Below, one piece after another: positions 44,309 through 53,125 of a stretch of DNA of 64,000 nucleotides. The stretch is from Aquiflexum gelatinilyticum (GTDB lineage: Bacteria; Bacteroidota; Bacteroidia; Cytophagales; Cyclobacteriaceae). The stretch spans positions 124,001 to 188,000 of the forward strand of contig NZ_JANSUY010000013.1 of NCBI RefSeq assembly GCF_024741135.1, in the 5' to 3' direction. Positions within the stretch are counted from its first letter, which is position 1. Each line of letters starts with the position of its first letter. Position numbers and translations under genes: made by a program. The notes under the pieces are model-generated. The model was not told the DNA's origin and ran no database searches. It worked only from the letters and a program-made list of their open reading frames with translations.

Positions 44309-45280
44309 TTACTCTGTACAGTTTTTGCAGATGTCGATTTGGGATCTGTCTTCCAACAATTGTCTGCGGAATCCCGCATAATTTTCATTCCTCCAGATTT
44401 CCTTAATCCCTTTATTTTCAATTTTTCCCATTACATGTTGACCATCTTTATCAAAACAGCAAGGCAACATCCTGCCATCCCAAGTAAATACAGCACCTTG
44501 CCACATCCGCCAACATTTATTTTCAATTTGCTTTTTGAGTTTCCATGTCCCATCACCTTTGGGAAGATAGCGGGAATACCTATGATCGGTTGGAATCAAA
44601 GGCGATCCGTTTTGATAATCATAGATTTGGGTGGTCTTGAGTTGTAATTCATCCACCCCGATTTCTTTGGCCCATGACTTCAAAGCCGGAATCTGATGTT
44701 CATTTTTTCCGGTCACTAGGAATTGAAGCACAATCCTTGGGAAAAGCAGTTTTGATTCTTTTCTTTTTTCGAGTAACAAGCAAAGACCTTTTTTCACCTT
44801 TTCCAGATTGCCTCCGATCCTATAATCCTCATAGATTTCTTGGGTGATTCCATCCATAGAAACGATCAGCTGCTTTAAGCCTGAGTCAAAAATGGCTGCT
44901 ACATTTTTTTCACTTAAATAGTGGGCATTGGTAGATGTGGAGGTGAAAACCCGGTTATTGTCTGCATAAGAAACCATCTTCAAAAATCCGGGATGAAGAA
45001 AGGGTTCCCCCTGAAAATAAATATGGAGGTAAGTCAGGTAATCCTTGGATTGGTCAATGATGGTCTGAAACAGCCGCTCTTCTATCATTCCTGTAGGTCG
45101 CGAAAAACTCCTTAATCCACTTGGGCATTCGGGGCAACGGAGGTTACAACTAGTGGTAGGCTCAATGGAAAGTGTGGTCGGGAAACCCCAAATTCTTGGT
45201 TTGCCGGTAATTCGGCTTACATGGTACGAGGTAAAAAGCATGATGTAATTGCTGAGTTTTTTGAAACTCATGTATTTCAT
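44309..45280 (-). CDS. Radical SAM protein with SPASM-type C-terminal domain
   Basis: The roughly 323-residue enzyme has the radical SAM cluster motif SCNLRCPECPSG (Cys-x3-Cys-x2-Cys, about residues 45-52), a TIM-barrel core, and a C-terminal SPASM-like cysteine set (NKCWRMWQGAVF, MLPCCFDKDG, DICKNCTE) that would bind auxiliary iron-sulfur clusters. Such enzymes modify peptides or act on sugars and lipids. No short precursor peptide gene is visible beside it, and it lies just upstream of the SLBB exporter, 144 bp away on the same strand. A role in modifying a polysaccharide component is possible. A GTG at 45313 is an alternative start. Confidence 0.88.
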   Translation of the reverse strand: MKYMSFKKLSNYIMLFTSYHVSRITGKPRIWGFPTTLSIEPTTSCNLRCPECPSGLRSFSRPTGMIEERLFQTIIDQSKDYLTYLHIYFQGEPFLHPGFLKMVSYADNNRVFTSTSTNAHYLSEKNVAAIFDSGLKQLIVSMDGITQEIYEDYRIGGNLEKVKKGLCLLLEKRKESKLLFPRIVLQFLVTGKNEHQIPALKSWAKEIGVDELQLKTTQIYDYQNGSPLIPTDHRYSRYLPKGDGTWKLKKQIENKCWRMWQGAVFTWDGRMLPCCFDKDGQHVMGKIENKGIKEIWRNENYAGFRRQLLEDRSQIDICKNCTE

Positions 45281-45348
45281 TAAAGCTCTTCCCAAGTGAA
45301 GTTTGTTTTCCACGGATTGAAATAATCAAAAAATACCCAGTAAAAAAA

Positions 45349-45372
45349 AAGTGCCGGTCTTTCCCGGCACTT
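45349..45372 (-). terminator. Rho-independent terminator of the fasciclin gene
   Basis: AAGTGCCGG (45349-45357) pairs with CCGGCACTT (45364-45372) around a 6-nt loop. On the minus strand the hairpin is followed by nine T residues. Confidence 0.9.
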
Positions 45373-45435
45373 CTATGAGTTTTAATTCTGAATGGATCCT
45401 ACAAATTTATAACCGGAACAGATAATTTGCAGCAA

Positions 45436-46383
45436 TTATTCCGGCAATAATACCTTATCGATTACATGGATTACACCATTGGTAGCGTGAATGTTCAAAG
45501 CAGCTGCAACAAGTCCGGAGTCATTGATTTTCAAATCAGAAAGATTAACAGTCAGGTTTTGTCCGGTCAATAAAGTCGGCAAAGAAGCACCTTGTCTCAA
45601 ATCCTGAGAGAAAGCCCTTGCTGGTACTACATGGTATTGCAATACTGCTGTCAAAGTTTCCAATGGAATCTGATCTACTCCTGCTACCCCCAAAGTAGTG
45701 TAGAGATCTTGGAAAGCTGCATCTGTAGGCGCAAAAACTGTAAAATCATCGTCAAATCCACCTTGAAATGCTCCGGCAAGATTTGCCCTTACTAACGCTG
45801 CTACCAATTGCGTAAACTCAGGTTGTGCGGCAGTAGTAGAAGCGATTGCAATTTCAGCAATATTCTGTGTCGGTGGGGTAATCACATTGTCCAAAACGTG
45901 AATGATGCCATTGGAAGCCGGCACATCGGTTGCGGTGATTTTTGTATTTCCGTTGATCCAAATTTCGTTGTTTGGCGCGATACTTACATAAAAAGGATCA
46001 CCGGAAACTGTCGTCACTTTGCCTGCAGTGACCGAAGTGGAAGGGACAGATGCTCCCACGACGTGATATGTTAATGTCTCACTAAGTCCATCGGAAGCCA
46101 AAAGTTGATCAGCAGTCAATCCATTCTCAGTTAAAAACCTGTTGAAGGCCTCATTTGTAGGTGCAAATACCGTGAATGGACCCGTTCCCGAAAGGGTAGG
46201 TACCAAACCTGCAGTCTGTACAGCAGTCACAAGGGTAGAAAAATTGTTATTTGCAGAAGCTACCTCCACAATATTTGGATCTGGGGTAGGTGTCTCCTCC
46301 TCATTGCAGGAGGAAAAAAGCACAAGTGTCAAAAACACCATGGATAAGGTCAATAAAGACCATTTTGATCTGATAGTTTTCAT
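45436..46383 (-). CDS. Lipoprotein with two fasciclin (FAS1) domains
   Basis: The 315-residue protein has a lipoprotein signal ending LFSSC (Cys26) and two FAS1 domains (residues about 38-170 and 175-314). Each shows the H1 pattern (FTVFAPTNEAFNRFL; FTVFAPTDAAFQDLY) and the H2 pattern (GIIHVLDNVITPP; GVIHVIDKVLLPE). FAS1 domains mediate adhesion to surfaces, polysaccharide or other cells. As an envelope lipoprotein beside an exopolysaccharide locus, it may bind the polymer or help aggregation, which is inference from position. It is monocistronic with its own terminator. Confidence 0.94.
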   Translation of the reverse strand: MKTIRSKWSLLTLSMVFLTLVLFSSCNEEETPTPDPNIVEVASANNNFSTLVTAVQTAGLVPTLSGTGPFTVFAPTNEAFNRFLTENGLTADQLLASDGLSETLTYHVVGASVPSTSVTAGKVTTVSGDPFYVSIAPNNEIWINGNTKITATDVPASNGIIHVLDNVITPPTQNIAEIAIASTTAAQPEFTQLVAALVRANLAGAFQGGFDDDFTVFAPTDAAFQDLYTTLGVAGVDQIPLETLTAVLQYHVVPARAFSQDLRQGASLPTLLTGQNLTVNLSDLKINDSGLVAAALNIHATNGVIHVIDKVLLPE

Positions 46384-46571
46384 AGATTTTGTTGGTTAAG
46401 TGTTAATTAAGTATCCTCAAAACCACTCAATTCAATGAATGTTATCTTAATTAATACTTTCGGCTTGTTTTTGTGTATGAACATAAGATTTTTGTGACTA
46501 AAAACTCATTTCATAAATTTTGTCAGTTTTGACTTTACCAAAAAATCAATCAATAATTTTAAGATTCCTTG

Positions 46572-46579
46572 TAGATTTG
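46572..46579 (+). promoter_or_regulatory. Candidate -7 element for gldB
   Basis: TAGATTTG matches TAnnTTTG and lies 29 nt before the gldB ATG. A TTG element at the usual spacing is not apparent. Confidence 0.3.
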
Positions 46580-46608
46580 GCCAAATTCTATTTCTGCATG
46601 CCATTCTT

Positions 46609-47613
46609 ATGAAAAATCGAATCCTTTCTACTGCATTTCTGATCCTAATCACACTTTTTACTTCCTGCAAAAAAGAAAAGGAGGAATGCCAGTTAGATGA
46701 AGATATCCTGAAAGCCGATATCGGTCTGAACATCGTCAGGCTTGAAAGGGATTTCTTTTCGGCATCAAAGGCTGAGGAATTCTCTTATTTGTTTGAAAAC
46801 CATCCCTATTTCGCAGAAAAATATTTATTGGCAGATACCTATCCTTCCAAAGAACAATTGGCTGCCGAACTTCTCGCAACCCATCGGGATACCCTGATGC
46901 GTGAACTTTTTGACGAAGTGATGATTCACTACCCTGACATCAAGGGTTTGGAAACAGACCTTACAAACGCCTTCAAATACATCAAACATTATTTTCCGGA
47001 GTTTAAAGTACCAAAGGTTTACACTTTTGTCAGTGGTTTCAGTTCAGACTTGTATATCGATGAGGAAATGATCGTGATCGGATTGGATTATTTTCTTCCG
47101 GCCGACCATCGCTTTCAGGCACCTGACTTGCCTGAATATATCGCAAAAAGGTACGAGGCAAAGTACATTGTCCCGATGATCGTGACGGCGATTTCTTCTG
47201 TGTACAACAAAACTGACCTGAAGCAAAATTCTTTGGTAGCCGAAATGATTTATTACGGCAAAGCTTACCATTTTACAAAAGCCATCTTGCCCTGCACCCC
47301 TGATGAGTATATTATAGGCTACTCCAGTGAAGAAGTTGCTGCCTGCTTCGACAATGAGGTTTTGATTTGGTCTTATTTTGTGGAAAATGACCTGCTATTC
47401 GAAACCAATCCCTTTGAAATCAGAAAATATACGGGTGAAGCCCCATCCACTGTCGAAATCAGTCCTGACGCTCCGGGACGTGTCGGAAGATGGCTTGGAT
47501 GGAATATTGTGGATGACTACCAGTTCAACAATGATGTCCAGCTGAGGGAATTGATGGAGGAATCCGACACAGAAAAAATCTTTAAGCTGTCAGGATATAA
47601 ACCTCGTCCCTGA
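46609..47613 (+). CDS. gldB: Gliding motility lipoprotein GldB
   Basis: The 334-residue product has a lipoprotein signal with lipobox LFTSC (Cys20) and a body typical of GldB (IVRLERDFFSA, ENHPYFAEKYL, DLKQNSLVAEMIYYGKAY). The zincin-like pattern near VAEMIYYGKAYH lacks a clear HExxH. GldB is required for gliding in Flavobacterium johnsoniae, and its biochemical role is unsettled. gldC, which often follows gldB, is absent here; instead a glycosyltransferase gene on the opposite strand overlaps the last 32 bp. The conserved length and lipobox argue for an intact gene. Confidence 0.93.
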   Translation: MKNRILSTAFLILITLFTSCKKEKEECQLDEDILKADIGLNIVRLERDFFSASKAEEFSYLFENHPYFAEKYLLADTYPSKEQLAAELLATHRDTLMRELFDEVMIHYPDIKGLETDLTNAFKYIKHYFPEFKVPKVYTFVSGFSSDLYIDEEMIVIGLDYFLPADHRFQAPDLPEYIAKRYEAKYIVPMIVTAISSVYNKTDLKQNSLVAEMIYYGKAYHFTKAILPCTPDEYIIGYSSEEVAACFDNEVLIWSYFVENDLLFETNPFEIRKYTGEAPSTVEISPDAPGRVGRWLGWNIVDDYQFNNDVQLRELMEESDTEKIFKLSGYKPRP

Positions 47614-48805
47614 AATCCTTACCGAATTTATCAGGATTGATTAGAGCCAATAATCGTTGAATGGCAATTTCTTTTGAAAAATACTTTTCTGCCAATTGAC
47701 GGGAATTTTTTTGGGTTTCCTGAATCAGTTTCGGATTTGAAGCCATTTTTTCCAACTTTTCAAAAGCATCTTCGGGATTTTCAAAATTGAAATAAATTCC
47801 CAAATTATACTCTTTTACCAATTGGTACACCCATCCTTTATGGTTGACGATGATTCCCTTTCCTGCTGCCAGGGCATCAAAAAACTTATTGGGACTGTTT
47901 GTTTTCAGTACCGGAAGGTGGGCAAAAGTGACCATTGCTAAGTCCGAAACCGCCAAAAGCTGACGGACTTCTTCCTTGCTTCCAAATGGGAAATAGAAAA
48001 AATTGTGAAGTCCCAAGTTCTTTGCCTTGCGTAGCAAATCTTCAGACTTGGCGCCTTTTCCCATTACGGCAAACTGGTAATCCCTTCCTTTATCTTGTGC
48101 CTTTTTGGCCAAAATCAGCATTTCATCGACAGCATTGACCTGACCGATAGCGCCTGCGTAGGCGATAGTAAAGGTCGGTTTGAGGCCAAATTTTTGGAGA
48201 AATGATTCCTTTTTCTCCATCGGATGGAAAAAATCAGTGTCTGCAAAATTGGGTATCAGGTGGATTTTGCAGGTGTCACACTTTTCCCGGATGGAATTGG
48301 CGATGCCGGGAGAAAGGGCTATCACCTTAAAAGCATGCCTGTAAATCTTGGATTCGAGACTGTAGAGAATTTTCTTCAAGACAGGATTTTGGATGACGCC
48401 TACCTGAATCGGGGCATCTGGCCAAAGATCCCTTACTTCAAAAAAGAAAGGTATTGCCAGCTTCTTTTTGGCCCACAACCCAATCCATCCGGTAGTCAAA
48501 GGAGTCGAGGTAATGTATAAAAAATCAGGCCGCGGCAATTTGAGAAGTAGCTTTTTTGCCTGGTCCACAAAAGCGGAAAATGCCCAAATTCTCTTCAAAA
48601 ACCCATATTCCTGACGGTAGGACACGGGAAGGTAGTGTACCTTGATCCCGTCAATGAGCTTGAAATCATAATAGTTTTCAGAGTGTGACGTAATCATCTC
48701 CACCTCGATACCCGCCTCTACCATGCCTTTGGCCAAGTGGTATGAGCGGGTTCCCCCTCCCTGAGAAGGCGTGACAAAATACTGATGGATATAAATGATC
48801 TTCAT
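47582..48805 (-). CDS. Family 4 glycosyltransferase (WbuB/WcaI-like)
   Basis: The 407-residue GT-B enzyme begins with MKIIYIHQYFVTPSQGGGTRSYHLAKGM, shortened here to its key parts HQYF and GGGTRSY, and continues with FFEVRDLWPDAP (about residues 140-151) and FTIAYAGAIGQVNAVDEMLI (about 212-231). This is the pattern of fucosamine or rhamnose transferases in capsule loci. It forms an operon with asparagine synthetase, whose stop overlaps its start by 4 bp. Its 3' end overlaps gldB on the other strand by 32 bp. The pair may add and amidate a uronic acid residue, but that is speculation. Confidence 0.92.
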   Translation of the reverse strand: MKIIYIHQYFVTPSQGGGTRSYHLAKGMVEAGIEVEMITSHSENYYDFKLIDGIKVHYLPVSYRQEYGFLKRIWAFSAFVDQAKKLLLKLPRPDFLYITSTPLTTGWIGLWAKKKLAIPFFFEVRDLWPDAPIQVGVIQNPVLKKILYSLESKIYRHAFKVIALSPGIANSIREKCDTCKIHLIPNFADTDFFHPMEKKESFLQKFGLKPTFTIAYAGAIGQVNAVDEMLILAKKAQDKGRDYQFAVMGKGAKSEDLLRKAKNLGLHNFFYFPFGSKEEVRQLLAVSDLAMVTFAHLPVLKTNSPNKFFDALAAGKGIIVNHKGWVYQLVKEYNLGIYFNFENPEDAFEKLEKMASNPKLIQETQKNSRQLAEKYFSKEIAIQRLLALINPDKFGKDFRDEVYILTA

Positions 48806-50589
48806 TTTGGAAACTTACTCAGCCAACCTGCAAGGATAAACAGGTTCCAAACCAATAGGAAATGTCTCTTTTCTGCTTTTTCGAGCTGTGCTGTAAATTT
48901 AAGCATTTCGGGGGTAAAACATTCCCCCCGGTCTTTTGATAGCTGTCGGATGGGTTCAAAAACCCATTCCCTAAAATCATTTTCCTCCATCCATTCCTGC
49001 AGAGGTAAACCAAATCCAAGTTTCTTCCGGTCTGCAATCTGCCCCAGGCCACGTTTCCTCAAGGCTTCCTTGATGAAGACTTTTCCTTTGCTTTGCAATA
49101 ATTCTTCCACTGTTTGAGAAAGAGCAAATTCCAGTAACTCAGAATTTAAATAAGGTGCACGTCCTTCAATGCCATGTGCCATGCAGGCGTTGTCGTGGAT
49201 TTTTAGAATGTCATTGACGAGATAGAAAGTCCTGTCCCAATCCAAAGCATTCTTGAAATCAAATTCGCTTTTGGGATACCAAGGTCTGAAAATGCCTAGA
49301 TATGCCTCAGGGATTTTCTCCACTGCGGCCATTTGGATAAATGTGTCCTCAGGATTTTTGGAAATGCTTTGTAGCAATTTTTTCAGATACCCGGGAAATG
49401 GGAGATCTGAAAAGGTGGCAATCTGCCTCAACAATGCGGGATGATTCAGGTAATGCCGAAAAGCCCGATGCCTGTTGTATCCGGCAAAAAGTTCATCCGC
49501 ACCCGCACCTGAGATCAGAACTTTGACTTCTTCTTTGGCCTCCTTGGCTACCAACCAGGTCAAAAACCCTGCGCTGTCTCCGATAGGTTGGTCGATGGAT
49601 TGGATGTAGGCATCCCAATTTTCCATTACCGTTGCTTTATTCACCCGGATTTCTCTGTTTTCGGAAGAATATTGTTGGTTGAAAATCCTGACAAAATGAG
49701 GGTCATTGTATTTGGTTTGCAACTTACTTTCCAAAGCCACTGTGTAGGTTGGGGATTTTTGCCCGGTGAGTTCATATGCAACTGCATACAGAAGACTGCT
49801 GTCTGCACCTCCGCTGAGTACCATTCCGACAGGCCTTTTGGCAGCTAAACTTTTGGAAACAGCTTCTTTGAGTATTTCTTCAAATTTATTTTGGGAGGTT
49901 TCATATTTTTGGTTTGGTTCCAAAACCATTTTCTCTCTTTGGATAATTTGCCCATCCAAATCCATTCTGATTATCTCCCCCGGCAAAACCTGATTCACTT
50001 CATCAAAAAATGACCTGTCCGGCATACTGTGCCTGTAATAGAAATAGGGTAGAAATTGGGTTTTGTCGATTTTGGATGGATGTTGCAACCCTGCCAAAAT
50101 CCCTTTGGTCTCTGAGGAAAATATCCAGAAATTTCCATGTTGGTGAAAATAAAGAGGTTTCTCTCCCGAAATATCCCGGCTGACCAAAATCTCCTTTTTG
50201 CCCAGATCGGCGAAGACAAATGCAAACATGCCTTTGAGTTGTTGGATTCCTTCTTTTCCAAAAGCCATCAGCCAACGTAACAAGACGATAGAATCTGAAC
50301 CTGTATCCAAATGGTATCCCCGTTTGACAAGGATTTCTTTCAATTCGGGATAATTATAGATTTCACCGTTCCATACCAAGACCGACGATTTGTCTTTATT
50401 CCAAATCGGTTGATTGGAAGACTCACTAAGGTCTTGGATTTTTAACCTGTTGGCCGCAAAAAATATATTCGCTTCTACTTTACAGAAACCAGAAAAATCC
50501 GGTCCACGGTGTTCGGTCGCATGCATCATCTTTTGGATGGCGGCTAGGCCATCGGATTCAGGTTGGATGAGAACATGGATTCCACACAT
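48802..50589 (-). CDS. asnB: Asparagine synthetase (glutamine-hydrolysing) AsnB type
   Basis: The 595-residue enzyme has an N-terminal class II glutaminase domain with nucleophile Cys2 (MCGIHVL), RGPDFSG and IWNGEIYN (residues about 75-82), and a C-terminal synthetase domain with the ATP-pyrophosphatase loop VLSGGADSSLL (about 256-266) and ISGAGADELFAGYNRHR (about 362-378). It makes asparagine from aspartate, glutamine and ATP, or in polysaccharide loci may amidate a sugar acid. It is wedged between nth, which abuts its start, and a glycosyltransferase gene whose ATG overlaps its end. Either role is possible. Confidence 0.94.
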   Translation of the reverse strand: MCGIHVLIQPESDGLAAIQKMMHATEHRGPDFSGFCKVEANIFFAANRLKIQDLSESSNQPIWNKDKSSVLVWNGEIYNYPELKEILVKRGYHLDTGSDSIVLLRWLMAFGKEGIQQLKGMFAFVFADLGKKEILVSRDISGEKPLYFHQHGNFWIFSSETKGILAGLQHPSKIDKTQFLPYFYYRHSMPDRSFFDEVNQVLPGEIIRMDLDGQIIQREKMVLEPNQKYETSQNKFEEILKEAVSKSLAAKRPVGMVLSGGADSSLLYAVAYELTGQKSPTYTVALESKLQTKYNDPHFVRIFNQQYSSENREIRVNKATVMENWDAYIQSIDQPIGDSAGFLTWLVAKEAKEEVKVLISGAGADELFAGYNRHRAFRHYLNHPALLRQIATFSDLPFPGYLKKLLQSISKNPEDTFIQMAAVEKIPEAYLGIFRPWYPKSEFDFKNALDWDRTFYLVNDILKIHDNACMAHGIEGRAPYLNSELLEFALSQTVEELLQSKGKVFIKEALRKRGLGQIADRKKLGFGLPLQEWMEENDFREWVFEPIRQLSKDRGECFTPEMLKFTAQLEKAEKRHFLLVWNLFILAGWLSKFPK

Positions 50590-51276
50590 TTATTTTTTCC
50601 TTTTAAGGGGTAAAGCGTCTTTGTTCAGGATGTCCTCTTTATTTTTTTCAAAATACCTGCAAAGATGGGTGATATTGCACTCCAAACATTTGGGACTTCT
50701 CGCCAGGCAAACATACCGGCCATGCAAAATCAACCAATGATGGGCAATGTGGACGTATTTCTTTGGGATATTTTTGATCAACTGCTTTTCCACTTCCAGC
50801 GGCGTCTTTGCATTTTGATTGACCAAACCCAAGCGCTTGGAAACTCTGAAAACATGCGTGTCAACGGCCATATTGGGTTGGTTCCAGACTACGGAGGTGA
50901 TGACATTGGCAGTTTTGCGTCCTACACCGGGAAGCTTGACAAGTTCCTCCACGGTGGAAGGAACCTCTCCTCCAAATTCTTCCGTCAGCATTTTCCCCAA
51001 TCCTATGAGGTGTTTGGTCTTATTGTTAGGATAAGAAATGCTGCGGATATAGGGGAAAAGCGTGTCAAAATCAGTGGTTGCCAAATGCGCCGGAGTAGGA
51101 AAATCCCTGAATATTGAGGGTGTGGTCATGTTGACTCGCTTGTCGGTGCACTGCGCACTCAGGACCACGGAAACCAAAAGCTGATAGGGGTTCTCGAAAA
51201 CAAGTTCTGTCTCCGCGATCGGCATGTGCGTAGCAAAGTGGTCTATAACTGCGGCGTAACGTTCTTTTCTTAACAT
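50590..51276 (-). CDS. nth: Endonuclease III, bifunctional DNA glycosylase/AP lyase
   Basis: The 228-residue enzyme removes oxidised pyrimidines from DNA and cleaves the abasic site. The helix-hairpin-helix LPGVGRKTANV (about residues 115-125) contains the catalytic Lys, and VDTHVFRVSKRLGL (about 138-151) contains the catalytic Asp. The four-cysteine cluster motif C-x6-C-x2-C-x5-C is intact (CLARSPKCLECNITHLC, about 195-211), showing a 4Fe-4S cluster. A basic tail KRKK ends the protein. The gene abuts asnB with no gap and probably leads a three-gene operon with asnB and the WbuB-like gene. Confidence 0.96.
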   Translation of the reverse strand: MLRKERYAAVIDHFATHMPIAETELVFENPYQLLVSVVLSAQCTDKRVNMTTPSIFRDFPTPAHLATTDFDTLFPYIRSISYPNNKTKHLIGLGKMLTEEFGGEVPSTVEELVKLPGVGRKTANVITSVVWNQPNMAVDTHVFRVSKRLGLVNQNAKTPLEVEKQLIKNIPKKYVHIAHHWLILHGRYVCLARSPKCLECNITHLCRYFEKNKEDILNKDALPLKRKK

Positions 51277-51554
51277 TCTATTTTAAAAGTAAATCTCATT
51301 GAATGGTATTTTTGGATGCCAGGGTATTGATATAATTGATCTCTTTGGAAATTGATAATGATCATCATTGGAATTTGGAGTTATCTAATTGGCTAGATAC
51401 AATGGATATCAAATGGAATCAATTGTCCCGTTTTCCTATATAAATCCTATTTGAAGTCATCAATAATCGGCTTATAACTTAATTACCATATTACCATTCC
51501 TAAAACAAGAATTGTTAACTTTCGTTGTATCAGAGATCAAATAAAGAAAAAATT

Positions 51555-52433
51555 ATGGTTAAGGCATTTGTTTTCAGGTTTTCATCTGTGCTTTTTTTGA
51601 GCTTTTTTTTAATCCTTTCCTGTACCGAAAAGGAAGAGCCCGGAATGGCTCCTTTAGACCCAATGGTGGCTGCAGAGTTGATCGATACTCCTTATGGTTC
51701 GGATGTAAGACAGGCGATGGATATATTTTTGCCGGCAAACAGAAGCCAAAACAGCACCAAAGTTTTTGTATGGATCCATGGTGGCGGATGGGTAGACGGC
51801 GACAAAGATGAGTTTGTTCAGTTCAAACCCTGGCTTGAAGCCGTACAGGATGACTATGCTTACATCGCGATCAATTACAGGCTTTTCAACATTTCAAACG
51901 GATCTAACAAATTCCCTTCACAGGAAGACGACATCAAAAATGCTATTGCTTATATCCAGTCCCAATTGTCGACATGGGATGTCAGCGATGAAGTCATCCT
52001 TTCCGGTGGAAGTGCCGGAGGACATTTGGCATTGTTGCACAGCTACAAAAACAACCAAAATGGTCTGGTCAAAGCTGTTGTGGCCTTTTTTCCGCCTACG
52101 GAACTTGTAAGTTTCTATGGCTTCAACCTATTTACCCAACTGCTCTTTGACAACCTACTTGGAGGAAATCCTACCGCCAAACCGGTAATCTATGCCGATT
52201 CAAGCCCTTTGGGATTCGTCACTCCCAATTCCGTCCCGACAGTATTTTTTCATGGAAATATAGACACCGTCGTCCCCATTTCGCAAAGTGAAATTCTAGA
52301 AGACGCCCTGGTTGCCACGAATGTCCCACACTTGGTGGAATATATCCAAGGCCAAGGTCATGGCTTCACTACCGAAACTTACCAAGACCTAATCGCTAAG
52401 GCCCAGGTATTTTTGGATGGGGTTTTGGAGTGA
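51555..52433 (+). CDS. Alpha/beta-hydrolase lipoprotein (carboxylesterase/BD-FAE-like)
   Basis: The 292-residue protein carries a lipoprotein signal with the lipobox region LILSC (Cys22) and an esterase fold. The oxyanion motif IHGGGW is near residue 75, the nucleophile Ser lies in ILSGGSAGGHLALL (about 153-166), the Asp in HGNIDTVVPIS (about 235-245), and the His in GQGHGF (about 268-273). It probably hydrolyses esters such as acetyl or feruloyl groups on polysaccharides, at the periplasmic or outer surface. ATG 51555 is chosen because the hydrophobic signal begins there; the frame is open to 51525. The substrate is not deducible. Confidence 0.9.
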   Translation: MVKAFVFRFSSVLFLSFFLILSCTEKEEPGMAPLDPMVAAELIDTPYGSDVRQAMDIFLPANRSQNSTKVFVWIHGGGWVDGDKDEFVQFKPWLEAVQDDYAYIAINYRLFNISNGSNKFPSQEDDIKNAIAYIQSQLSTWDVSDEVILSGGSAGGHLALLHSYKNNQNGLVKAVVAFFPPTELVSFYGFNLFTQLLFDNLLGGNPTAKPVIYADSSPLGFVTPNSVPTVFFHGNIDTVVPISQSEILEDALVATNVPHLVEYIQGQGHGFTTETYQDLIAKAQVFLDGVLE

Positions 52434-52484
52434 GTATCTTAAAAAGCGGGCTAAAATTCTACCTTTAATTTCTTTTCAAAACAT

Positions 52485-52802
52485 ATGCCTTCGGATCAAA
52501 AATTTGTAGACTTCGTCATCCACCAGATCAAAAATGCAGGTGAAATATCTGCCAAAAAAATGTTTGGAGAATATGGGGTTTATTCCGACGGGAAATTATT
52601 CGGACTGATTTGCGACAATAGACTTTTCATAAAACCAACCGAATCCGGACGAGAATTCATTGGAAATATTGTTGAAGCTCCCCCCTATAAAGGAGCAAAA
52701 CCAAGTTTTTTAATTGAAGACAAAATTGAAGATGGAGAATGGTTAAGTCAATTAGTCCGGATTTCCTTGAAGGAATTACCTGATCCAAAACCAAAAAAAT
52801 AA
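52485..52802 (+). CDS. TfoX/Sxy N-terminal domain protein
   Basis: The 105-residue protein has the TfoX-N signature: KKMFGEYGVYSDGKLFGLIC (residues about 24-43), DNRLFIKPTESGREF and a C-terminal LVRISLKELPDPKPKK. Full-length TfoX/Sxy proteins activate competence genes in gamma-proteobacteria, but short TfoX-N-only proteins in Bacteroidota have no established role, so competence should not be assumed. The gene lies 51 bp after the esterase gene on the same strand and ends at a bidirectional hairpin. Confidence 0.88.
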   Translation: MPSDQKFVDFVIHQIKNAGEISAKKMFGEYGVYSDGKLFGLICDNRLFIKPTESGREFIGNIVEAPPYKGAKPSFLIEDKIEDGEWLSQLVRISLKELPDPKPKK

Positions 52803-52842
52803 TAATCTTCATTTAGAATTTTGAATCAAATACAACAAAAAA

Positions 52843-52869
52843 AACCTGAAAGCTTTTCGCCTTCAGGTT
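52843..52869. terminator. Bidirectional terminator between the TfoX-like gene and the sigma-linked small gene
   Basis: AACCTGAA (52843-52850) pairs with TTCAGGTT (52862-52869) around an 11-nt loop. A-runs on the left and a T-run on the right suit termination on both strands. Confidence 0.8.
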
Positions 52870-52891
52870 ACCTTTTTTCTGTTCGATAGGT

Positions 52892-53125
52892 TCAGACTTT
52901 TTCGAGACCGGTAGAATTGGCTTTCCGAAGAATGCTCTTTACTACTTTTTCCGAAGGTGTAAGAATGAGTTGATTCAATTGGTCAAGCGTGCTCAGCATG
53001 TCTAAATAGTCCTGCATCAAGTGATCATCACTGCGCAGGGCCTGCACAACCAACTCATTTTCACCCTCACTCATTTCCTGATAGATATATCTTAACAGGT
53101 CATTTGGGGTAAAAGATTTTGTCAT
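52892..53125 (-). CDS. Small protein translationally coupled to the ECF sigma factor
   Basis: The 77-residue protein is soluble and helical, with no membrane segment and no cysteines or histidines in a zinc-binding ZAS pattern. Visible features are an acidic patch (EMSEGENELVVQALRSDD, about residues 15-32) and a leucine-rich segment (YLDMLSTLDQLNQLIL). Its ATG at 53125 lies 26 bp inside the sigma-factor gene, so the two are probably translated together. The position suggests a regulator or anti-sigma partner, but it lacks the usual anti-sigma features. I do not recognise a named family. ATG 53125 is chosen over 53131. Confidence 0.8.
   Translation of the reverse strand: MTKSFTPNDLLRYIYQEMSEGENELVVQALRSDDHLMQDYLDMLSTLDQLNQLILTPSEKVVKSILRKANSTGLEKV

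Noticed and set aside
52485-52802. Competence regulator
   Set aside because: Only the N-terminal TfoX domain is present, and natural competence control by this short form is not established in Bacteroidota.
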